Part shown: piece after piece, positions 1-8,457 of the stretch
Position numbering within the stretch: the first letter of the stretch is position 1
Layout of the letters: every line of letters begins with the position of its first letter
NCBI RefSeq assembly: GCF_036323735.1
Contig: NC_086026.1
Location: 88,681,359 to 88,745,358, forward strand
Direction of reading: 5' to 3'
Origin: Rattus norvegicus
Taxonomy: Eukaryota > Chordata > Mammalia > Rodentia > Muridae
DNA: 64,000 nt
The notes under the pieces: generated by a model
Seen by the model: only the letters and a program-made list of their open reading frames with translations
What the model was told of the DNA's origin: nothing
Database searches by the model: none
Position numbers and translations under genes: made by a program

Positions 1-137
1 CTGTCTCAGTCAGCTGCTTGTTGAGCCTCTCCGAGGGTAGCCATGCTAGGCTCCTGTCTGTAAGCACACCATAGCATCAGTAATAGTGTCAGCCCTTGGA
101 GTCTCCCCTTGAGATGGATCCCGATTTGAGTCATAAG
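1..137 (-). mobile_element. Lx-type L1 3' UTR fragment
   Basis: This piece is closely similar to positions 30057-30190 (the shared run around 'ccatgc(t/c)aggctcctgtctg' is easy to see). There it sits in an Lx-type L1 3' UTR read on the minus strand. It is cut by the window start. The next block reads as L1 ORF2 in the opposite orientation, so the two may be one 5'-inverted copy. Confidence 0.65.
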
Positions 138-632
138 AACAGCTCTGGAGATAATCATCACAACCCATTTCAAGTTATAAAACACTCTCGGTAGCAAAAG
201 TAACATGACATGGCACAAAACAGACACAAAAATTAATGGAATGGAACTCATGACCCAGACACAAACTCAAGAAACTACAGTCACCTAGTTTTTGACAAAG
301 AACTAAAAACTAATTGAAGTAAAGACACAATATTCAACACATTGTGCTGGTGAAAATGGATATCAACATGTAGAAAAATGATGCTAAATCCTTATTTTTT
401 GTCCTATACAAAATCCATTCCCAGTAGACCAGGCATCTTAATATAAGACCAAAACTCCGAGGTTAGAGGAGAAAGTAGGGAAATCAGTCCAAGACAGATT
501 TTTTTTCCACAAGGGTTTTACTTAGACTCTTGATACTCAGGAAATTAGGACATTTGGCTGACAAATGGAACTTATTGTAGTTAAAAACCTTCTGTCCAGC
601 AAAAGACACAGTAAATGCAATAAAGAGATGGT
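138..632 (+). mobile_element. Old L1 ORF2 fragment, decayed
   Basis: Divergent sequence reads in the sense direction as the part of L1 ORF2 between the 'TTTTTGACAAAG' segment (about 290) and the 'GCAAAAGACACAGT' segment (about 599). Both have counterparts in the younger copies here, for example 16465-16790. Frameshifts and stops are frequent and no ORF survives. The opposite orientation to the adjacent 3' UTR piece suggests twin-priming 5' inversion, but this may instead be two separate insertions. Confidence 0.55.
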
Positions 633-759
633 GTGGTGATTTGACTAGAAATGGCCCCCATGGGCTCATATATCTGAATGCTCAGTCATTAGGGAGCAGT
701 ATTACTTGGTAGGGATTAGGAGTTGTGGCCTTGTTGGAGGAAATGTGTCACAAGTGTTT

Positions 760-806
<47 letters not shown>

Positions 807-1014
807 AGGGAGAGGAGCTGAGGAGTTTTAAATGCTCAAGTGTCTATTTCTGTCTTTGGATCCAGATATAGAACTCTTAGCTACTCTCTAGCACCATATC
901 TGCCTGCATGCTGCCATACTTCTTGCTATGATGACAGTGAACTAAACCTCTGAAGTATAAGCAAGTTCCAATTAAATATTTTCTTTTATAAGAGTTGCTA
1001 TGGAGGATTGGTGT
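633..1014 (+). repeat. Rodent dispersed repeat, family not assigned, with (TG)n
   Basis: The segment has the look of a common rodent interspersed repeat (phrases such as 'gtggccttgttggaggaa', and 'gcctgcatgctgccat' near 900) that I recognise but cannot name with confidence. It contains a TG dinucleotide run at 762-805. No coding potential is seen. Confidence 0.5.
762..805. repeat. (TG)n microsatellite
   Basis: About 22 uninterrupted TG units are visible directly. Confidence 0.97.
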
Positions 1015-1039
1015 TTGGCCTCTATCCACCAATATAAAA

Positions 1040-1359
1040 TGTCAAGAATGACTGCATGCATCTTAAATCCCAGAATTGGGCAGGGATTAGAGACAGGAAG
1101 ACCCTGAAAGTTTAAGCTGACAATTCAGTAAGAGACCATTTCAAGCAAACAAATACCAACCCAAAACCCCCAAAAGCAAACTAAAATAAAACAAATAAAC
1201 AAAACCCAACACACACAAAGAAAACCTCAAACCCCAAAACACCATAAACAAACAAACAAACAAACAAACAAACAAACAGAGAATGCTGGAAGAAGACATA
1301 CTGTTCTGGCCTCTACATGTGCATGCTTCGGTACGCATACTGCATATTCACGGTCATGC

Positions 1360-1402
<43 letters not shown>
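1040..1402 (+). repeat. SINE remnants with A-rich tail, (CAAA)n and (CA)n
   Basis: Positions 1045-1150 resemble a decayed B1-type SINE ('aaatcccagaattgggcag', then 'agagacc'). An A-rich tail follows with CAAA units at 1246-1277, then a short SINE-like end ('ctggcctctacatgtgcatg') running into a CA repeat at 1359-1402. The assignment rests on recognisable phrases only. Confidence 0.5.
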
Positions 1403-1409
<7 letters not shown>

Positions 1410-1415
1410 ATAAAG

Positions 1416-2031
1416 ATTCCATCTTACTCTGGTCAGAATGCCAGTTTTTAAGAAAACAAATAATAAATAGTGCGAGGATGTGAAAACAAAACAAAACCAA
1501 ACAAAAACCAAAGGAGAACCCTTGACAGTGCTGGTGGGATTGCAAACTAGTCCACTAACTCTGCAACACAGCTGTATGACTTTTGTGTATTTATCCAAAG
1601 GACTCTAAGCTAAACCATCACTGTTTATTACAGCACGACTCACAGCAGCTAAGTTATGAAACCAACACAGGTGTCCAACTGGAGGATGGACAAGGAAAGT
1701 GTAGTGTATATACACAATAGAATTTTTTTCTAGCCCTAAAGAAAACAAAGCGATGTCATTTGGTGGAAATTGGATGCAACAGGACATAATCATGTTGAAT
1801 GAATTATGCTAGTCTCATAAAGACAAATATTGTATGTTTTCTTTTATTTGTGATTCTTATAATTTATATAGATACATAAAATTATGTATGTGTATGTGAC
1901 ATGAAAGTAGGAGTCAGGCTGACCAGTGGGACACAGGACCAGCAAAAAAAGGGGGGGAGGGGCAAGAGGCAGGAGGGTGGGATATGGGGATGGTGCCATA
2001 CATACAGCATTTACTTCTTCAAAACTTATTC
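1416..2031 (+). mobile_element. Ancient L1 3' end (ORF2 C-terminus plus 3' UTR)
   Basis: The sequence matches the L1 segment just before the ORF2 zinc-knuckle region in sense ('gctggtgggattgcaaact' at about 1530), then an ancient-type 3' UTR including 'acatgaaagtaggag' near 1900. It is heavily decayed. Its 3' part is interrupted by the insertion of L1-A at 2032. Confidence 0.65.
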
Positions 2032-2041
2032 TTTTTTTTTT

Positions 2042-2047
2042 TTTATT
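2042..2047 (-). terminator. L1-A poly(A) signal AATAAA
   Basis: AATAAA on the minus strand lies at the very end of the 3' UTR and merges with the poly(A) tail, as in other rat L1 3' ends here (18247, 39800). Confidence 0.75.
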
Positions 2048-2753
2048 AACTTGAGTATTTCTTATATACATTTCGAGTGTTATTCCCTTTCCCGGTTTCC
2101 GGGCAAACATCCCCCTCCCCCCTCCCCTTCCTTATGGGTGTTCCCCTCCCAACCCTCCCCCCATTGCCGCCCTCCCCCCATAGACTAGTTCACTGGGGGT
2201 TCAGTCTTAGCAGGACCCAGGGCTTCCCCTTCCACTGGTGCTCTTACTAGGATATTCATTGCTACCTATGGGGTCAGAGTCCAGGGTCAGTCCATGTATA
2301 GTCTTTAGGTAGTGGCTTAGTCCCTGGAAGCTCTGGTTGCTTGGCATTGTTGTACTTTTGGGGTCTCGAGCCCCTTCAAGCTCTTCCAGTTCTTTCTCTG
2401 ATTCCTTCAATAGGGGACCTATTCTCAGTTCAGTGGTTTGCTGCTGGCATTCGCCTCTGTATTTGCTGTATTCTGGCTGTGTGTCTCAGGAGCGATCTAC
2501 ATCCGGCTCCTGTCGGTCTGCACTTCTTTGCTTCATCCATCTTGTCTAATTGGGTGGCTGTATATGTATGGGCCACCTGTGGGGCAGGCTCTGAATGGGT
2601 GTTCCTTCAGTCTCTGTTTTAATCTTTGCCTCTCCCTTCCCTGCCAAGGGTAATCTTTTTCCTCATTTAAAGAAGGAGTGAAGCATTCACATTTTGATCA
2701 TCCGTCTTGAGTTTCGTTTGTTCTAGGGATCTAGGGTAATTCAAGCATTTGGG
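2045..2753 (-). other. L1-A 3' UTR with polypurine G-rich tract
   Basis: This is non-coding L1 sequence after the ORF2 stop. Near 2105-2180 the minus strand is almost pure purine with several runs of 4-6 G, which is typical of murine L1 3' UTRs and could fold as a G-quadruplex. No host sequence lies inside it. Confidence 0.85.
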
Positions 2754-5700
2754 CTAATAGCCACTTATCAATGAGTGCATACCATGTATGTCTTTCTGTG
2801 ATTGGGTTAGCTCACTCAGGATGATATTTTCCAGTTCCAACCATTTGCCTACGAATTTCATAAAGCCGTTGTTTTTGATAGCTGAGTAATATTCCATTGT
2901 GTAGATGTACCACATTTTCTGTATCCATTCCTCTGTTGAAGGGCATCTGGGTTCTTTCCATTTTCTGGCTATTATAAATAAGGCTGCGATGAACATAGTG
3001 GAGCACGTGTCTCTTTTATATGTTGAGGCATCTTTTGGGTATATGCCCAAGAGAGGTATAGCTGGATCCTCAGGCAGTTCAATGTCCAATTTGCTGAGGA
3101 ACCTCCAGACTGATTTCCAGAATGGTTTTACCAGTCTGCAATCCCACCAACAATGGAGGAGTGTTCCTCTTTCTCCACATCCTCGCCAGCATCTGCTGTC
3201 ACCTGAGTTTTTGATCTTAGCCAATCGCACTGGTGTGAGGTGAAATCTCAGGGTTGTTTTGATTTGCATTTCCCTTATGACTAAAGATGTTGAACATTTC
3301 TTTAGGTGTTTCTCAGCCATTCGGCATTCCTCAGCTGTGAATTCTTTGTTTAGCTCTGAACCCCATTTTTTAATAGGGTTATTTGTTTCCCTGCGGTCTA
3401 ACTTCTTGAGTTCTTTGTATATTTTGGATATAAGGCCTCTATCTGTTGTAGGATTGGTAAAGATCTTTTCCCAATCTGTTGGTTGCCGTTTTGTCCTAAC
3501 CACAGTGTCCTTTGCCTTACAGAAGCTTTGCAGTTTTATGAGATCCCATTTGTCGATTCTTGATCTTAGAGCATGAGCCATTGGTGTTTTGTTCAGGAAA
3601 TTTTTTCCAGTGCCCATGTGTTCCAGATGCTTCCCTAGTTTTTCTTCTATTAGTTTGAGTGTGTCTGGTTTGATGTGGAGGTCCTTGATCCACTTGGACT
3701 TAAGCTTTGTACAGGGTGATAAGCATGGATCGATCTGCATTCTTCTACATGTTGCCCTCCAGTTGAACCAGCACCATTTGCTGAAAATGCTATCTTTTTT
3801 CCATTGGATGGTTTTGGCTCCTTTGTCAAAAATCAAGTGACCATAGGTGTGTGGGTTCATTTCTGGGTCTTCAATTCTATTCCATTGGTCTATCTGTCTG
3901 TCTCTGTACCAATACCATGCAGTTTTTATCACTATTGCTCTGTAATACTGCTTGAGTTCAGGGATAGTGATTCCCCCTGAAGTTCTTTTATTGTTGAGGA
4001 TAGCTTTAGCTATCCTGGGTTTTTTGTTATTCCAGATGAATTTGCAAATTGTTCTGTCTACCTCTTTGAAGAATTGGATTGGTATTTTGATGGGGATTGC
4101 ATTGAATCTGTAGATTGCTTTTGGTAAAATGGCCATTTTTACTATATTAATCCTGCCAATCCATGAGCATGGGAGATCTTTCCATCTTCTGAGGTCTTCT
4201 TCAATTTCTTTCCTCAGTGTCTTGAAGTTCTTATTGTACAGATCTTTTACTTGCTTGGTTAAAGTCACACCGAGGTACTTTATATTATTTGGGTCTATTA
4301 TGAAGGGTGTCGTTTCCCTAATTTCTTTCTCGGCTTGTTTCTCTTTTGTATAGAGGAAGGCAACTGATTTATTTGAGTTAATTTTATACCCAGCCACTTT
4401 GCTGAAGTTGTTTATCAGCTTTAGTAGTTCTCTGGTGGAACTTTTGGGATCACTTAAATATACTATCATGTCATCTGCAAATAGTGATATTTTGACCTCT
4501 TCTTTTCCGATCTGTATCCCTTTGATCTCCTTTTGTTGTCTGATTGCTCTGGCTAGAACTTCAAGAACTACATTGAATAAGTAGGGAGAGAGTGGGCAGC
4601 CTTGTCTAGTACCTGATTTTAGTGGGATTGCTTCAAGTTTCTCTCCATTTAGTTTAATGTTAGCAACTGGTTTGCTGTATATGGCTTTTACTATGTTTAG
4701 GTATGGGCCTTGAATTCCTATTCTTTCCAGGACTTTAATCATGAAGGGGTGTTGAATTTTGTCAAATGCTTTCTCAGCATCTAATGAAATGATCATGTGA
4801 TTCTGTTCTTTCAGTTTGTTTATATGATGGATCACGTTGATGGTTTTCCGTATATTAAACCATCCCTGCATGCCTAGGATGAAGCCTACTTGATCATGGT
4901 GGATGATTGTTTTGATGTGCTCTTGAATTCGGTTTGCCAGAATTTTATTGAGTATTTTTGCGTCAATATTCATAAGGGAAATTGGTCTGAAGTTCTCTTT
5001 CTTTGTTGTGTCTTTGTGTGGTTTAGGTATAAGAGTAATTGTGGCTTCATCGAAGGAATTCGGTAGTGCTCCATCTGTTTCAATTTTGTGGAATAGTTTG
5101 GATAATATTGGTATGAGGTCTTCTATGAAGGTTTGATAGAATTCTGCACTAAACCCGTCTGGACCTGGGCTCTTTTTGGTTGGGAGACCTTTAATGACTG
5201 CTTCTATTTCCTTAGGAGTTATGGGGTTGTTTAACTGGTTTATCTGTTCCTGATTTAACTTCGATACCTGGTATCTGTCTAGGAAATTGTCCATTTCCTG
5301 AAGATTTTCAAATTTTGTTGAATATAGGTTTTTATAGTAAGATCTGATGATTTTTTGAATTTCCTCCGAATCTGTAGTTATGTCTCCCTTTTCATTTCTG
5401 ATTTTGTTAATTTGGACATACTCTCTGTGTCCTCTCGTTAGTCTGGCTAAGGGTTTATCTATCTTGTTGATTTTCTCAAAGAACCAACTTTTGGTTCTGT
5501 TGATTCTTTCTATGGTCCTTTTTGTTTCTACTTGGTTGATTTCAGCTCTGAGTTTGATTATTTCCTGCCTTCTACTCCTCCTGGGTGTATTTGCTTCTTT
5601 TTGTTCTAGAGCTTTTAGGTGTGCTGTCAAGCTGCTGACATATGCTCTTTCCTGTTTCTTTCTGCAGGCACTCAGCGCTATGAGTTTTCCTCTTAGCACA

Positions 5701-6581
5701 GCTTTCATTGTGTCCCATAAGTTTGAGTATGTTGTATCTTCATTTTCATTAAATTCTAAAAAGTTTTTAATTTCTTTCTTTATTTCTTCCTTGACCAGGT
5801 TATCATTGAGTAGAGCATTGTTCAATTTCCACGTATATGTGGGCATTCTTCCCTTATTGTTATTGAAGACCAGTTTTAGGCCGTGGTGGTCCGATAGCAC
5901 GCATGGGATTATTTCTATCTTTCTGTACCTGTTGAGGCCCATTTTTTGACCAATTATATGGTCAATTTTGGAGAAAGTACCATGAGGAGCTGAGAAGAAG
6001 GTATATCCTCTTGCTTTAGGATAGAATGTTCTATAAATATCCGTTAAGTCCATTTGGCTCATGACTTCTCTTAGTCTGTCGACATCACTGTTTAATTTCT
6101 GTTTCCATGATCTGTCCATTGATGAGAGTGGGGTGGTGAAATCTCCCACTATTATTGTGTGAGGTGCAATGTGTGTTTTGAGCTTTAGTAAGGTTTCTTT
6201 TACGTATGTAGGTGCCCTTGTATTTGGGGCATAGATATTTAGGATTGAGAGTTCATCTTGGTTGATTTTTCCTTTGATGAATATGAAGTGTCCTTCCTTA
6301 TCTTTTTTGATGACTTTTAGTTGGAAATTGATTTTATTTGATATTAGAATGGCTACTCCAGCTTGCTTCTTCTGACCATTTGCTTGGAAAGTTGTTTTCC
6401 AGCCTTTCACTCTGAGGTAGTGTCTGTCTTTGTCTCTGAGGTGTGTTTCCTGTAGGCAGCAGAATGCAGGGTCCCCGTTGCGTATCCAGTTTGTTAATCT
6501 ATGTCTTTTTATTGGGGAGTTGAGGCCATTGATATTGAGAGATATTAAGGAATAGTGATTATTGCTTCCTGTTATAGTCAT
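2754..6581 (-). CDS. L1 ORF2p, endonuclease and reverse transcriptase (1275 aa, open)
   Basis: ORF2p nicks target DNA and reverse-transcribes L1 RNA from the nick. Domains in order: APE-type endonuclease (about 1-240) with N16, E45, Y117, D147 and the SDHH motif at 230-233; reverse transcriptase (about 460-780) with D601 in SLDAEKAF and the FADD box at 701-704; and a C-terminal zinc knuckle CX3CX7HX4C (CWRGC...HCWWDC). The length of 1275 aa is normal for the family. Oddities: position 149, the Asn of the GDFN endonuclease motif, is Thr (codon at 6135-6137). Y511D and P569L also differ from the other copies here. The start ATG follows the ORF1 stop by 59 bp, as in L1-B. It is translated from the bicistronic RNA by unconventional reinitiation in L1s generally. 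The ORF is intact; catalytic competence is doubtful. Confidence 0.95.
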   Translation of the reverse strand: MTITGSNNHYSLISLNINGLNSPIKRHRLTNWIRNGDPAFCCLQETHLRDKDRHYLRVKGWKTTFQANGQKKQAGVAILISNKINFQLKVIKKDKEGHFIFIKGKINQDELSILNIYAPNTRAPTYVKETLLKLKTHIAPHTIIVGDFTTPLSSMDRSWKQKLNSDVDRLREVMSQMDLTDIYRTFYPKARGYTFFSAPHGTFSKIDHIIGQKMGLNRYRKIEIIPCVLSDHHGLKLVFNNNKGRMPTYTWKLNNALLNDNLVKEEIKKEIKNFLEFNENEDTTYSNLWDTMKAVLRGKLIALSACRKKQERAYVSSLTAHLKALEQKEANTPRRSRRQEIIKLRAEINQVETKRTIERINRTKSWFFEKINKIDKPLARLTRGHREYVQINKIRNEKGDITTDSEEIQKIIRSYYKNLYSTKFENLQEMDNFLDRYQVSKLNQEQINQLNNPITPKEIEAVIKGLPTKKSPGPDGFSAEFYQTFIEDLIPILSKLFHKIETDGALPNSFDEATITLIPKPHKDTTKKENFRPISLMNIDAKILNKILANRIQEHIKTIIHHDQVGFILGMQGWFNIRKTINVIHHINKLKEQNHMIISLDAEKAFDKIQHPFMIKVLERIGIQGPYLNIVKAIYSKPVANIKLNGEKLEAIPLKSGTRQGCPLSPYLFNVVLEVLARAIRQQKEIKGIQIGKEEVKISLFADDMIVYLSDPKSSTRELLKLINNFSKVAGYKINSNKSVAFLYTKEKQAEKEIRETTPFIIDPNNIKYLGVTLTKQVKDLYNKNFKTLRKEIEEDLRRWKDLPCSWIGRINIVKMAILPKAIYRFNAIPIKIPIQFFKEVDRTICKFIWNNKKPRIAKAILNNKRTSGGITIPELKQYYRAIVIKTAWYWYRDRQIDQWNRIEDPEMNPHTYGHLIFDKGAKTIQWKKDSIFSKWCWFNWRATCRRMQIDPCLSPCTKLKSKWIKDLHIKPDTLKLIEEKLGKHLEHMGTGKNFLNKTPMAHALRSRIDKWDLIKLQSFCKAKDTVVRTKRQPTDWEKIFTNPTTDRGLISKIYKELKKLDRRETNNPIKKWGSELNKEFTAEECRMAEKHLKKCSTSLVIREMQIKTTLRFHLTPVRLAKIKNSGDSRCWRGCGERGTLLHCWWDCRLVKPFWKSVWRFLSKLDIELPEDPAIPLLGIYPKDASTYKRDTCSTMFIAALFIIARKWKEPRCPSTEEWIQKMWYIYTMEYYSAIKNNGFMKFVGKWLELENIILSELTQSQKDIHGMHSLISGY

Positions 6582-6640
6582 ATTTGGATGTGAGGTTATG
6601 TTTGTGTGCTTTCATTCTCTTTGTTTTGTTGCCAAGACGA

Positions 6641-7714
6641 TTAGTTTCTTGCTTCTTCTAGGGTATAGCTTGCCTCCTTATGTTGGGCTTTACCATTTAT
6701 TATCCTTTGTAGTGCTGGATTTGTAGAAAGATATTGTGTAAATTTGGTTTTGTCATGGAATATCTTGGTTTCTCCATCAATGTTAATTGAGAGTTTTGCT
6801 GGATACAGTAACCTGGGCTGGCATTTGTGTTCTCTTAGGGTCTGTATGACATCAGTCCAGGATCTTCTGGCCTTCATAGTTTCTGGCGAGAAGTCTGGTG
6901 TGATTCTGATAGGTCTGCCTTTATATGTTACTTGACCTTTTTCCCTTACTGCTTTTAATATTCTTTCTTTATTTTGTGCGTTTGGTGTTTTGACAATTAT
7001 GTGACGGGAGGTGTTTCTTTTCTGGTCCAATCTATTTGGAGTTCTGTAGGCTTCTTGTATGTCTATGGGTATCTCTTTTTTTAGGTTAGGGAAGTTTTCT
7101 TCTATGATTTTGTTGAAGATATTTACTGGTCCTTTGAGCTGGTAGTCTTCACTCTCTTCTATACCTATTATCCTTAGGTTTGATCTTCTCATTGAGTCCT
7201 GGATTTCCTGTATGTTTTGGACCAGTAGCTTTTTCCGCTTTACATTATCTTTGACAGTTGAGTCAATGATTTCTATGGAATCTTCTGCTCCTGAGATTCT
7301 CTCTTCCATCTCTTGTATTCTGTTGGTGAAGCTTGTATCTACAGCTCCTTGTCTCTTCTTTTGGTTTTCTATATCCAGGGTTGTTTCCATGTGTTCTTTC
7401 TTGATTGCTTCTATTTCCATTTTTAGTTCCTTCAACTGTTTGATTGTGTTTTCCTGGAATTCTTTCAGGGATTTTTGCGATTCCTCTCTGTAGGCTTTTA
7501 CTTGTTTATTAATGTTGTCCTGTGCTTCCCTAAGTGTGTTCATGTCTTTCTTGAAGTCCTCCAGCATCATGATCAAATATGATTTTGAAACTAGATCTTG
7601 CTTTTCTGGTGTGTTTGGATATTCCATGTTTGTTTTGGTGGGAGAATTGGGCTCCGATGATGGCATGTAGTCTTGGTTTCTGTTGCTTGGGTTCCTGCGC
7701 TTGCCTCTCGCCAT
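6641..7714 (-). CDS. L1 ORF1p, RNA-binding chaperone (357 aa, intact)
   Basis: ORF1p coats L1 RNA in cis as homotrimers and acts as a nucleic-acid chaperone in the cytoplasmic RNP. Visible layout: a basic N-terminus (MARGKRRNPSNRNQ); a heptad-rich coiled coil from about 46 to 175; an RRM from about 178 (NLRIIGIEE) to 270; and a C-terminal domain to about 335 that includes the KARRSWTDVI segment. It is full length, and the start ATG at 7714 is the first in the message after the CpG-rich 5' UTR. It differs from the L1-B copy at a handful of residues only (for example S79L, N207T, D218G, counted in this protein). Confidence 0.95.
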   Translation of the reverse strand: MARGKRRNPSNRNQDYMPSSEPNSPTKTNMEYPNTPEKQDLVSKSYLIMMLEDFKKDMNTLREAQDNINKQVKAYREESQKSLKEFQENTIKQLKELKMEIEAIKKEHMETTLDIENQKKRQGAVDTSFTNRIQEMEERISGAEDSIEIIDSTVKDNVKRKKLLVQNIQEIQDSMRRSNLRIIGIEESEDYQLKGPVNIFNKIIEENFPNLKKEIPIDIQEAYRTPNRLDQKRNTSRHIIVKTPNAQNKERILKAVREKGQVTYKGRPIRITPDFSPETMKARRSWTDVIQTLREHKCQPRLLYPAKLSINIDGETKIFHDKTKFTQYLSTNPALQRIINGKAQHKEASYTLEEARN

Positions 7715-8457
7715 CAGATTATCTCTAGTGTTACTTTGTTCTGCTATTTCTGACAGTGGCTAGACTGTCCTATAAGCCTGTGTGTCAGGAGTGCTGTAGA
7801 CCTGTTTTCCTCTCTTTCAGTCAGTTATGGGGACAGAGTGTTCTGCTTTCGGGCGTGTAGTTTTTCCTCTCTACAGGTCTTCAGCTGTTCCTGTGGGCCT
7901 GTGTCTTGAGTTCACCAGGCAGCTTTCTTGCAGCAGAAAATTTGGTCTTACCTGTGGTCCCGAGGTTCAGGTTCGCTCGTGGGGTGCTGCCCAGGGGCTC
8001 TCTGCAGCGGCAGCAACCAGGAAGACCTGTGCTGCCCCTTCCGGGAGCTTCAGTGCACCAGGGTTCCAGATGGTCTTTGGCTTTTTCCTCTGGCGTCCGA
8101 GATGTGTGTGCAGGGAGCAGTCTCTTCTGGTTTCCCAGGCTTGTCTGCCTCTCTGAAGGTTTAGCTCTCCCTCCCACGGGATTTGGGTGCAGAGAACTGT
8201 TTATCCGGTCTGTTTCCTTCAGGTTCCGGCGGTGTCTCAGGCACAGGGGTCCTGCCGCTCCTGGGCCCTCCCCCATGGGAGCCCAGAGGCCTTATACAGT
8301 TTCCTCTTGGGCCAGGGATGTGGGCAGGGGTGAGCAGTGTTGGTGGTCTCTTCCGCTCTGCAGCCTCAGGAGTGCCCACCTGACCAGGCGGTTGGGTCTC
8401 TCTCTCACCGGGTCTGGGAGCAGAGAGCTGCTGCGGGCCGGGATCCGCGGGTGTGGG
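7715..8457 (-). promoter_or_regulatory. L1-A 5' UTR (internal promoter)
   Basis: About 740 bp of GC- and CpG-rich sequence lies upstream of ORF1. It aligns with 11864-12581 and 33416-34162. L1 5' UTRs carry the internal RNA polymerase II promoter. This copy holds roughly one 0.6-kb monomer plus the ORF1-proximal tether and starts about 30 bp further 5' than L1-B. Antisense ORFs of 100-210 codons inside it are by-products of composition. Confidence 0.8.

Larger units (their letters stand above)
2032..8457 (-). mobile_element. L1-A: full-length rat L1 with both ORFs open
   Basis: This is a complete L1 read on the minus strand: 5' UTR (8457-7715), ORF1 (7714-6641), a 59-bp spacer, ORF2 (6581-2754), a 3' UTR with a G-rich polypurine tract, and a poly(A) tail seen as T13 at 2032-2044. 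A candidate TSD is 'TATTCTTT' plus a T-run, at about 2027-2044 and 8459-8475, with one mismatch. It inserted into an ancient L1. It is nearly identical in reverse orientation to L1-B (11864-18261). Intact ORFs are unusual among L1 copies and point to recent insertion. Substitutions at conserved ORF2 residues (see ORF2) argue against assuming activity. Confidence 0.95.
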
